Of a DNA stretch of 64,000 bases, positions 11,058 to 22,407 are shown piece by piece. Below the pieces are notes generated by a model that made no database searches, had not been told where the DNA came from, and saw only the letters and a list, made by a program, of their open reading frames with translations. Origin of the DNA: Loxodes magnus (Eukaryota > Ciliophora > Karyorelictea > Loxodida > Loxodidae); assembly GCA_946699065.1 (NCBI GenBank), contig CAMPDV010000005.1:1178001-1242000 (forward strand). The letters run 5' to 3'. A program made the position numbers and the translations under genes. The first letter of the stretch is position 1; every line of letters starts with the position of its first letter.

Positions 11058-14000
11058 TCAACACATTTTATGCGTAATTTCATTATCATCCATTTCTGAT
11101 TGTCTCAAACTCGTATTGAGATTATTTAATTGGTCATCTTAAGATTTATCCAATGTTTGCTTCTTATTCTTAATATTTTTAAAGTCATTTTGTATTTCTA
11201 TTTTTGTTTCATGTATTCTTAATTTCGTTATTTTCTGCATTTAATCATTTTAAACAGAATTTTTCTTATTAAAAATTTATATCAATGATTTATCTTTCGA
11301 AAAACAACTGGAAAACTCGTTTTATGTGAAGGAATCTTCTTATTTACTAGAAATTTAGGATCAAATTTCATTCTATACTTCAAGATATTATTTTTGTGCT
11401 GATATTTCTGACTCTTCAAATTCTAGCTAGTTTTATTATCCTGAAATATTTTTATCGATTTTTGAAACATTTTATATTTGCTATTCAAATAGTACCTATC
11501 TTTAAATACTGCTATCTTCATCTTCTTTTATCTGAGAGGTTTATTTATCTTAAATTTACCAATCATTTAGTTATTCCTTTTCTTGTTTAAAATTAGCTTA
11601 TATTGTTTAACCTACTTAATTTATAGCCTAACTTGATATTTCTTCAGTTGATTTGCTAATGATTTAGCATAAATTTTTCTTCTTTTTAATTTTTTAATTA
11701 GGTTTCTTAACTTTAAAATACTTTTAGCATTTCTACTGCAGAATTATATTTTCTTACTCTTAATTTACATTTTAAAGTTCTAAAAATTCTTTGTACTGAT
11801 ATAGTTAATCTATTTCCTCATTAGCATTTTAAATATCTTTATATTTTTCTAGAAGGATATAATTTTATGCTTAGAAGGCACAAATTGCTGTTTATTTGCT
11901 ATAAACTTCATTACTTATCTTCGTTTAGAAGTTTTTGGTGATTTCTTCTTGGATTTAAAAGTTAATATCTGATTCCCAATAGAGCATCATTTCCATAATC
12001 TCACTTTCTGAAGAGTCTTGACAGTTAAATATGAGTTCTATTTTCTGTTTTTCACTTAAAACTAATCACAAGCAAAGTTTTTCATCAATATCTTATTACT
12101 AAACCAGATTCCCTATTTTGCTTTATTTAAGAGTCATAATTTATTAAATTCTCTCTTAAACTGATAGTTTTTGCAATGTTTGAATTAAATTCTATCTGCC
12201 TACTTAATCCTAATATTCTCCTTTCATCATGCTTTTAACTAGTTATCACTTCAAATTAAAAGCTAGCTTTTTAAATACTTTACTCTATCCTTCCAGTATT
12301 TTATTCTGCTAAAAGTTACTTTGGACTAAGATTTCCTCTAATTACTTCATTTCCTAGTTAGTGAAATCAGAGTATTAATTAGCCAGACAGTTCTTGAGCT
12401 TTTAGAAATTTCTTATTAGGATTTTAGAATCAAAGGCTGTTTATTTTCAAATTTAGTTCATTTATTAGAATGTCAAACTTTAGTCTAAACTGTTACTTTA
12501 GTAGTTTTGCTCTCCACATCAAAACAATAGCTTTTCTTCCAGAGTGAAGCTATTCCAAAAAGAAAACGAATTAGTGTCCATAACTAGTACTTGATTAATA
12601 TCTACAAAATCAGTATCTTTTAATTAATTATCAATGGAACTCTTTTGCTATCTGTTTTGCTCATAAATTTAGTTAATATAATAAGCTTCCCAAAGATCTA
12701 ATTTCTATTTATAACTTGCCTGCTTAAAGTTAATTTCTTGCAACGGTACTGGCTAAGCAAGCCATTGTTCTTATTGCTCATTTAGTAATGACTTAATATC
12801 GAAGAATTGATTTTTTTTGAAATTATAATAGATTTAATGTAATTTTATACAAATATCTGTATCTTCTTTCTAATCTACTAGAGAAAAAAGCTGCTTAGTT
12901 CCATTAGTTTTCTTTATAAGTTTTTCTTCTATTTTTCCAAGTCAGAAAGTAGATCTAATCTAATCTTATCTAACTTGCAAATTTTATATTTCTCTAGCTG
13001 TATGGTTATTTACTAGTTAATCTGTTTCCTTGGCTTAAATTGCTATTTACTGCTTAATTATATTTTATTTTACATAAGGTATCATCATTTTATCTAGTTT
13101 TCTAATATCTTATTAGTCTATTTCAGGGGGATTTAGCATTTAAACTTAGCAAGTGTTTTGTCATATGTTTTAGACCAAATTAGTCATAATAGTATCGTTT
13201 TTCTTTTAAACTCTTAAGTCAGACTCTAAGTTGACATTAAGCAATCCTATTTAAAAGTATTTTCCAAGATATTTTAGTAGATACTTTGAATAGAAGCCAC
13301 TCCAAAGCTACCTTACTATGTAGATAATGCTATTCCTTAAGTTTCTTTCTAATGGGAAATTATTCTTCATGTATTGCTTGTAGTCTTAATAATGAGTGCT
13401 TATATTTGCAGTAAATAAGGTTTTAGTTGGGAAGAAAACAAAAAAGATGAATAGTAGTATGAAAATAACTGATAGGGAATAGTCTACGTCAAAGAACTCA
13501 TGAAAGGGAATGATTCCATTTAAGATTTGAATAAAGTAAATAAAGGAATAAATTTGCTAGTCAAAACTGTAAAACAAATGACCCATTCCATTATGAGCCA
13601 TTACTACAAATCCCACCAGTAAAATCATTAGCATTAATAAGGTGAATAGCATATCATCTAGTGCTCTCTAAATAAATCTCTTGATGATAGCAAACTTCCT
13701 GTAAAAGTTTAAATATTAAATAAATTTCAGAATTAAGAAGAATCCATAAAACGAGAGAGCTACATAAAAATCTTTCTATAGCTATGCAAGATTGTAAAAA
13801 TTGCCTATTTCTGATTATGCATATTTATAGAATTAAGACCAATCTTTTTAATATATTTTATGAGTAGAGAGTCGTATTATTATCACTAAAGTAGCCACAA
13901 TTAGCGAAGTATGAATAACATTAATTAAATTCCATATAGATTTAGTAACGTAATAGGTAAAGCTCTATATAACGTATATCAAGAAATCTCCTTGTTTCAT

Positions 14001-15020
14001 TAAAAAGTCCTTGGAGCGAATAAGAAATATATATATTTTAAGTCTCCAACTTTTAAGAGATTCCTGATTGCCATAAATTATTTTATTTTAATTAGATTTT
14101 GCTTTATTCAATAATTATTTTAGATGTGCTTTAATGCTATCAATACGCATCTATTTTCTTTTAATTCTTCTATAATATTTATAGCCTTTCTTAATTTCAA
14201 CTATAGCAAAACAGGCTCCAAACAAATAAATTATCACTATTCCTGCTATTATGCCATTCTCATAATCCTTGAAAGATAATATTTCTAAGGGAATGTTCCA
14301 ATAACTGGATGTTATCCTTCCACTAGGCTAATTGCATCAATAAAAGCTTAAGTAATTTACAATTCAACTATGATTGCTAAAAGAAATGAAATCGTATACC
14401 ATACAATTAGTTTAAAAGTCGAAAATCTTTTCATTAAATGCTTAATAATCATTCTAGGATAATTCTAAATATTTTCTTGGATATAAAGTTACATAACCTC
14501 CTGCTTCAAATGCGGTATAATTCGATCCACTTCCCTTATAAATATGATTTTACTTTCTCCACAATTTAGAAGTCATTTCATGAGAGTTCTATTTATAAGG
14601 GGAAGCTGCTTCAGATATTCTATATTTTTAGGCAACTTTCTTGGAAAAAGCGAATTGATTACTCAAAAGTTGAGTATATCTAATTGTAACTCGAAATACA
14701 GGATCTCCATATATTCTTAGCTTGATGTCTAATTCTTGCTACTCTTTCTTAATTTGATTTACTAAGCAGCTTTGAATAAAATTTTCAATTAAATAAATTT
14801 CATTCACATCATAGAAAGTTAAATTCTTTCCAGTATAGAATTCTTCATTTTAAAATTTGTTTTTAGCTAAGAATATTCCGGCACTTCGAACGAACAAGTT
14901 TTTAGCATCTAAATTAAGATAGTTGGAGAAAGTTCACAGAAATACAGTCATATAAATAAAGTAAAGAAAAAGTTAACATACTTACTTTATCCCTGTATTT
15001 GGATGGTTCTTTTTCTCCAT
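11058..15020 (-). CDS. Polycystin-2-like cation channel with long coiled-coil tail, 1320 aa
   Basis: ATG 15020 to TGA 11060-11058, one frame of 1321 codons. TM1 is near the N-terminus (LFLYFIYMTVFLW), followed by NLFVRSAGIF. A large extracellular polycystin domain has GSGSNYTAFEAGGYVTLYP and the conserved block NCMVYDFISFSNHSWIVNY. A TM2-TM6 block ends with a pore region (GLMVFF-like positions filled by IYFIQILNGIIPFHEFF) and TM6 SVIFILLFIFFVFF. The C-terminal ~780 residues are Gln/Asn-rich and coiled-coil, unusually long for the family (human PKD2 968 aa in total). Polycystins are calcium-permeable channels of cilia and other membranes. It lies immediately downstream of a second polycystin gene on the same strand. 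Confidence 0.88.
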
Positions 15021-15041
15021 AGCTTTTTAGATTTTAAACTC

Positions 15042-17699
15042 TCATTATCTATCATTTTTCTATATTTATTCCTTAATTTTAAGTTTCAGTTATTCTAAAG
15101 TCTTCATTTCTTTTCCCTTTGTTTTTAGACAAGATTGAAACACTTCAACTTCAGACAGATTTTGAAGAAAGCGATAACACCATGGAATTTCCGTTTAATG
15201 AGCAATTGAATACTCAAGAGCTAAATGCCTTTTTAGCATATATCTTAGAATAACTTCGCGTGTGTTTGGAGTAAATTAAAAATAATTTATTTCCTTTTTA
15301 TGATTCCGAATTCGATATTTTGGTCATTTTTCAGGATAAATTTTAGCATCTATAAGAGGAAGCTAAGTATTTAAGTGCAAATCTTAAATAAGTTAATCTA
15401 AATTTAGCTATTAATCACTTAAAAAATATTCTTAAGACAAGCTCTTTTTCTTAAACCTTCTTTTTCCTTATTTTAAATCTGCTAAAGCTTTCATCTAAGA
15501 ATTAGTTGAAATGCTTGCTTATTAGTTCTTGAAGGCATCTTAGATATTTCTCCCATTTAGTTAGCATTTGTGCTCTTTAGCTTTTATTTTGGTAAGTAGA
15601 CGAATTTAGTTGTTGAGTCAATCATATTCGAATAGATCTTTTTCAAAGTCTTTATCTCTTTGCTTTCTGCAAAGCAATAAATTACATCAAGCTTCTTTTG
15701 ATTATTTCTGCTTTTGCTTTTACATCTAAGACTAAGCTTATGTCACCTTTATAGTTTTGTGCTTTACAACTTCAAAATAATATAAGATTTGAGCAGTAAT
15801 AAATGAACCTAAGAAAAAGCCTTAAATAAGGATAAAAGAAATAAGAACTAGTCAGTTAAAATTAAACCAGTAGCTTTTAAATTAAGCTAGCTTTAAATTG
15901 CTATTTGTATAGATAGACTTATCGTAAGGATGATGCTTTATAGAGAACTTAAACATCATAAATAGCGAAGTAAAAAAATCTTCAAAGGCTAAATCAAAAT
16001 AGAACAGTAGCATGCCTACTATTGTAAAGGTTGCCAAACTAATGAACCAAATTACAAAAAATGTTAGTATTTCATTTTTCGCTAGTTTAAGTAAGTCCAT
16101 GAAAACTGAAAACAAAACTAGCTTGTTTGAAAGTATTTCTATCACTTCAAATGCCATAAATATAATTGTCAGTGATGCTACGCGAACGAATTATCTGTAT
16201 TCTATTGCCAAATCAACGAATTCTTAAAATTGATCTTCATTTTCTATTGGTAGTTTCATCTTTTCAGCTTTTACCTTTTAAATGTCTATTCATAAGGCTC
16301 CACTAGTAAGTATCATAACAAAAGTTGAAAACTGTAATATAAATCCAATTCCAAGGGAACATTAAGTTGTACTATAGTATAGTCTAACACTTTCTAAAAC
16401 TCTGTTTATTATTCTTAGCAAATACATCAATATCAGCACTATAAATAATAGGCCTAAACAAAAAGCTGCTTTTGCGTCATTATGGTTCTCTGTTAGATAT
16501 TCCAAGTTAATTCCTTGATTATATTCTTGAATATTCAAATGATAAGGATATTTATTTTAGGCTATAATGCAGTAATATTCCAAAAGTCTATAGTTAGCGT
16601 TATAAAAAAAGAACTCTATAACAAATGAACCAAAGGATTTTTCATCAAACCACTATGATAGAACCATTTTAGCATATTGATACATTATTTCATCATAAGA
16701 TTGATTGAAATGAAAGAAGTTAGTATAAGCACCTGTACTAAGGAATCCTCAGTTATGTCGATATCTATAGACACTATAGTCATTATTCTCTTATACTCTT
16801 TTTATATATTAAGTTAGATTAGTAATACTAGATAAGTAACTTAAAGATTAGAGTTTCCTTTTCGTGTTTTAAGGTAGAGAGTTTTTATATTAGTATGTGT
16901 TATCTTGTGCTGAGTTGTTATTTTAGATATAATTTGATCTTGAAGAATGATATGAAGGAAATTATCTGGAATTTTCAAAGGAATTATAAACCTTTGGATT
17001 GATGTTGTTTTCAGAGCTTCTTTTTGTCATAAGAACTTGGTTATAATTTGAGTCAGTTATTGGTTAAACTTTGGATTTTTTTAAAGAAAATCTGATTCCT
17101 TATAGAATATTAGTATTTCATCTATAGCTTTAAGACTTTTATATTCTAGGGTTAAACAAGGGATTGAAGATGTATTATGGAATATAACTTTCGAGATCAT
17201 CTAAATGTAAATTATCCAACAGATGAGGACGAAAAGCTTACTAAAAAACTCGAGTCATTTAAGCAGTTTCGTAAATGTGATTTGTAGATGATAAAAGGAT
17301 GATGAAAACAGTATATAATAATAAGTAAGGATAAATTCATTTCTCACTTACTAACATTCTTTACTTAATTTAATCGTCTTCAACTTCCTTTTCTAGTAAA
17401 AGTTATTGCTGCTTATTTTATTTGCTTTATTCATTGACATCTGCTTATTAATTTGTCTAGTCAGAAGTTATTTCATATATGGAATCATCGCATTCTCTTC
17501 ATTCTATCTAAGCTTCCTTTTAAATCAATATAGGCTATCAGTTCTCTTTTCACATTCTTTCACTTCATTGATCATCTTCGTTTTCAGTTTCTTGAGTTTA
17601 CTAAACATAGTGCTAATCAACTTTAATTCTCTTACTTGAAGAGGAATTGCTTTAAGTTGCTTAAGTATCTGGAACGCTTTAGGAACTCAATGAGGACAT
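15042..17699 (-). CDS. Polycystin-2-like cation channel, 885 aa
   Basis: ATG 17699 to TGA 15044-15042, 886 codons in one frame. A cytosolic acidic, Gln-rich N-terminus of about 115 residues is followed by TM1 (YLLLYTVFIILLSS), the NILQGIRFSLKK element of the extracellular domain and the hallmark SFGSFVIEFFFYNANYRLL. TM2 to TM5 follow (AAFCLGLLFIVLILMYLL; VIWFISLATFTIVGMLLFY), then pore helix LAFEDFFTSLFMMFKFSI, then TM6 with FILIQGFFLGSFITAQILYY and a basic tail of about 230 residues. An in-frame methionine at 17357 could serve as an alternative start, but the frame upstream is open and reads as protein. The gap to the next polycystin is 21 bp, so the pair may come from an old tandem duplication; the two proteins differ strongly in their tails. 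Confidence 0.88.
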
Positions 17700-20039
17700 T
17701 TTATAATTTAAGTTATGGCTTCCTATTTATAACCCCAAAAATTAAACGTCCAAGTTAATTCCACTTTTAAATGCTTTAAATAATAAAAAAATATTAAGCT
17801 AAATACTAAATTTTGTATTATCTCACTTAATTCTTTTAACCCTAGCTAAAATATCTAGCTTATGTAATAAATGCTGTAACTTATAATAGTTTAAAAATAG
17901 AAAGTAGTCTATAAATAACTAGCCTAGTATAATTTTTCAATGTATCTTATTACTTTTAGAGCTATTTAAGAATTTTAAATATCAATAATCTAAATAAGAT
18001 AGTAATGATAATCTAAATACAGGTAGATATAATAATTAAAATATTATCTCTATTTGGAAATTAGTCTAATGATTCTAATATTAGTGCTTCTGTATAAATT
18101 AATAACTTTATGGTATTCCATATAATAGGCTTCTTAGGATTTATTTTAGTTCTTTTTATTTTTGGAATTATTTATCTGTAATCTTAAAAAAGTTATTTAT
18201 TCTTAAGTTTCTCACTTTTTGCGGTTTAAATAATTCACTCTGCAATAACTTAGATAAATTTCGTAGTTAGATGAAATTAGAATTCTTATATTGTGTAATT
18301 AGTAGATATTTAGCCTACAATATCTACTTATTTAGTTGAATCTTTTCATGAACTATATGAAGTTTCATATAGTAGTTAGTGGTAATCCAATATTCTAATT
18401 AGAGAATTAAATACTTGCTTTAACAATAAAAGTGAGTAAAAAGTTATGCTTAGAGAATTATAAATGCATTAGCCTTTAAATTGCTATTCTATTTTAACAT
18501 TTTAATTTAAGAATCAAGGCTAAGATATTTACTATATATTGATTCATCAAATCTTAGAGTTTTAGTGACTATTAAGTTGGAACTAAAATAGTAATAAATA
18601 TACTAAATTATAACTTTTTCCATTAATAATATTAATAATCTTGTTAATATAACGCTAAATTAAAATAAGCCACACATAATTCATCTTATGGGTATTTAAT
18701 AAAATTAATACTTTGCTTCACATATTTAGGAACTAAAAATCAGCTAAGAAACTAAAATTTAAAATGAAAAGTGCTTTAATAAATAATTGCTGAATGTAAA
18801 GATTAAATATGCATCATTATCACAGTATATTATTAAATCATTTAGGAATTTAGAAAAAAGGTATATAAAAACTTACTTTTTAATAATAATAAAGAGAGCT
18901 AGTAATATTAATGAGACATATGTCTTAAGCTGAACTTAATATTTATACTAGCAATTTAAGTATGAGATGAGAGGTAAGTGTTGCTATTAAAAATTGTAGT
19001 ATATGAAGTTTAGCTATATAGATAGTATTTAACTTAATTCTACTTTTGTAATTTTATAAGTCTAACTAATGATTTAAGTATTAATAATTCATAGATGTAT
19101 GCTTTAATACTCTACTTCATAATATCTCCTATTAAACTACAATTATCAGCCTAATCTTATGCTTTAAATATTTATTTTAAGTAGTCTAAATTTAAGTAAT
19201 GTAAATACCAACCTAGCTTAATTCTAAAAGGACTCCTAATACTTGCTTGTACTCACCTTTGATATTTTATTAAATTAACTTAAATAGTCAGGTCTTTAAA
19301 CTAAAAAGAAGAAAAATATGAAAATGAGGTAAGCAAAAATAAGCATTATTAGAATAAATCTCAGGAAGCCAATTAAAAAATATTTTCTGTTTTAATTATG
19401 TTAAACTAATCATGCTGTTAATGCTAGCTTATTGTCTGCATATAATTGAAAATAAAGATCTTTGCTTAAATAATAATTGTAAAAAGCTAAAGAAATTCTA
19501 CTAAAATTAATTGTTAAATTTAATTATATATCTAGTAGTTAGAAATTCTATATCTATGTAGTAAGCTGATTATCATCTAAATAGCTAAGATTAAATTGCT
19601 AAGCTATTTCCAATTAAAATAAAAAACGAAACTGTAAAGAGTTTTTTACAAGACAATCGACTATTGATTTTCTTAAGCGATCTTGAAGAGAAAAATTTAT
19701 TATTATACTATGAAGTAAAAAATGAAAATTCATATATATTTAAATTACTTAGTCTTTATTTAAATTATAGTGGGAAATATTTATCTAATGTTATGCTTAA
19801 AAACCCAATAATTCTAAAAAATAAGCATTCATAAAATAGAAGCCTGCTTTAAGCAGTTTAGTTTATTAGCTAGAATAAGAGCTAAATATAAATTAGTGCT
19901 AAAATGAAAGCAATGAAAGTAATTTAAAGAGGTTTTAAAGCAACATAGTAGTTAATTCAATTTGAATCTTTATTAATTCGATTTTAAGAATTCGTTAAAT
20001 TTAAATTTTAATATATCTTTAACCGCATAAATTTGAACA
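17700..20039. other. Long AT-rich spacer between divergent genes
   Basis: About 2.3 kb separating the starts of a polycystin gene (minus) and the RCC1-repeat gene (plus). It must hold both promoters. No open frame of protein-like composition, no tandem repeat and no RNA gene was recognised. Confidence 0.5.
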
Positions 20040-21359
20040 ATGGAAACTAAGGTTTGGTCTTTAGGATCTAGTGAATGTGGCTAATCAGGTTTGAAATGTG
20101 AGGGAGAAAACGAGAAACTCTTTAACTAAGGAGAACCGATTCTGAAAGTTCCGAGAGAACTAACTTTCTTTAGAAATTTGTCTGTAATAGGAATAGTTTG
20201 TGGAGGAATGCATACTTTAGCTATTACTTAATGTGGTGAACTATATTCTTGGGGCTGCAATGATGAAGGAGCACTAGGAAGATTAGGAGATGAAGAAGTT
20301 CCAATAAAAGTATAGCTTCCAGACATTGTTAGATAAGTTTCTGCTGGAGATTCTCACAGCTTGGCTATTATTGGAAGAGAAAATGAAAGGTCGCTCTACT
20401 TATGGGGCTGCTATAGAGATGCGAATGGATAGATGACAGATGTGATAAAGGAGCCATTGAAGAAGGAATGCGTAAGTGGAGAATATCCTTGGTAAATAGC
20501 AAGTGGAAGTAACCATTCCATACTCCTTACTATCGATTAAAAGTAAAAATCTCATATTTATACTTGAGGAGATAGTGCTAATGGAAAGCTAGCTAGGAAA
20601 CCGTCTCCTTATCATAACTTTAAGCAAAAATGTCTTGAAATAAGACCATGCAATGCTAGATTTGTTTAAGGCATTTGGGCTTTTGGATAGCATTCGTTTA
20701 TATAAACTTTCAATAAAAATGTTTCCAGAATAAAGGCCTTTGGATTGAATCACTCAGGATAATTAGGCCTATCTAAACTTGGAACTATTTCAGAACCAAC
20801 GGAAATTTTAGAGTTGAAAGATAAAAAGGTTTAAAAAATAGTAGGAGGAGAGTTTCATGCAATTTTCCTAATTGAAAATGGTGAAGTCTATGTAAGTGGA
20901 TAAAACGATATAGGACAAATAGGATTAGGAGAAGAAATAAAAGCTATAAAATAAATAACTAAGCTTGAACTACCTAATAAGGAAAGTGTTAAATGAATAG
21001 CCTCCGGATCTTAATTTTCTTATGCTGTTCACAAAAGTGGAGCATATAGTTGGGGAGAAGCTGACAACTTTGTCTTAGGCAACAAGAAAGAAGCAAGCTA
21101 GTATTTACCTATACCTTTCGATATGAACTTGCTAGAAAACTAATCTATATGAAGAATAGCTTGTGGAGGTTAGCATGTCGTCTTTTTAACACATGTTAGC
21201 AAAAGAAAATTAGAAGAAACTGTATAGAGTCAAGAAAATGAATAACAAGTTTTACACGTGGATACTGAAGAGAATGAAAGTTAGTAGAATGTCAAGCCAG
21301 CTTTAAAGAAAGCCAAACTCTAGAAAGTAGATTCTAAGAAATATAGTGAGATTGATTGA
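20040..21359 (+). CDS. RCC1-repeat protein, 439 aa
   Basis: ATG 20040 to TGA 21357-21359, 440 codons without introns. The protein is a seven-bladed RCC1-type propeller: repeated units such as VWSLGSSECGQSGL, LYSWGCNDEGALGRLG, YLWGCYRDANGQM, IYTWGDSANGKL, AFGLNHSGQLGLSK and AYSWGEADNFVLGN, each followed by a G-H-type core (CGGMHTLAI, AGDSHSLAI, SGSNHSILL, GGEFHAIFL). RCC1 itself is the chromatin-bound Ran GEF; many ciliate paralogues have other roles, so Ran GEF activity is only a possibility. Three TGA codons fall at conserved Trp-type positions, for example YTWGD, and are key evidence that TGA means Trp. A Lys-rich tail follows the propeller. Confidence 0.9.
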
Positions 21360-22407
21360 GAGAATATGATATAATAAATAATTGTATAATTTAATTTATT
21401 CTATCTAATAATAATATAACATACTTTGTATTTACTCTTCTCTTTATAGTCTAGCTTTAGAAATAATAATTGCTATTCTATCCTACTAGATAAGCTTAAC
21501 TTATTGCAAATTAATAGTTAATGGCATATTTTGCTATAGTTAACTATAATTGATAGCTATGTATAAATTTTAGCCTTAAAGATCAGTTATCACATTTGAA
21601 CTAAATAATAATTTAAAGATATTAATTAACTTAATTTTCGATTTATTAAAAATAACAATTTTAGGAACAACTAAAGAGAGATATAATTAATAATTAAGCT
21701 ATTAAAACTTATAAGTGCTGATCATTTCAAATATCCTATTTTAAATTGAAATAATTGATAATAGTATAAGATTAATAAGGCAGACTAAGAATTTCTATTA
21801 TAAATTTGAATATTAATCTCTATGCAAGCATATCTAATTTATTACTAATTTTAAACTTTATAGATTCAAAATGAGATCCATCATTTATTTAATAAAACCT
21901 TCCGCTATCAAATTAAGATACTTTTTAATGCAATAGATTGTATTTAAATTTATCAATTCAATTCCTAAAATTAAAGATATGAGGTTGAGCTATCCAACAG
22001 TTCTGTGCTAAAGCTTTCAGCTTATAGCGAGAGTTTATTATTAGTATTAAGAAAGATAGAATATTTTATAAATGCTAATTAATTATTTAGTTTTCTAATT
22101 CGCTTATTTGAAATCATCCATTATTTACGGTAATCGCTAATAGAAGCATTGAAGCCTTCTATTTCTTTAGAAATTAAATTTTTTTTTATTTCATAAGATC
22201 AAGTAAATAAAGACGGAATGCTTTATCTGTGTTAAAATGTTTACTATTGTAATTTTCAATCTAGCCCTATGTATTTAGCAAAACGAAAGTAAGAATAATT
22301 TGAACAAAATAGTTTAAAGCATTAGAGGAAATTACCATAAATTAAGATATTTAAAAGACATGATATATTTAAATTTATAATAAGAATGGTATAAAAATGT
22401 TGCTTCA
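21360..22407. other. AT-rich spacer between convergent genes
   Basis: About 1 kb between the stop codons of the RCC1-repeat gene and the EML-like gene. No feature recognised. Confidence 0.45.

Noticed and set aside
15018..15020. A longer N-terminus and a 77-nt intron in the first polycystin gene
   Set aside because: ATG 15020 gives TM1 in frame directly; the longer model needs an intron far larger than any other in the window and deletes TM1.
15121..15790. Plus-strand open frame antisense to the second polycystin tail
   Set aside because: It reads partly like protein, but the minus strand carries TM6 and tail in frame with the channel, and the plus frame has no domain.
17406..17639. Plus-strand hydrophobic frame of about 77 codons
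   Set aside because: It starts at TTG with no ATG and is the antisense of the N-terminal region of the second polycystin gene, which reads through in frame from ATG 17699.
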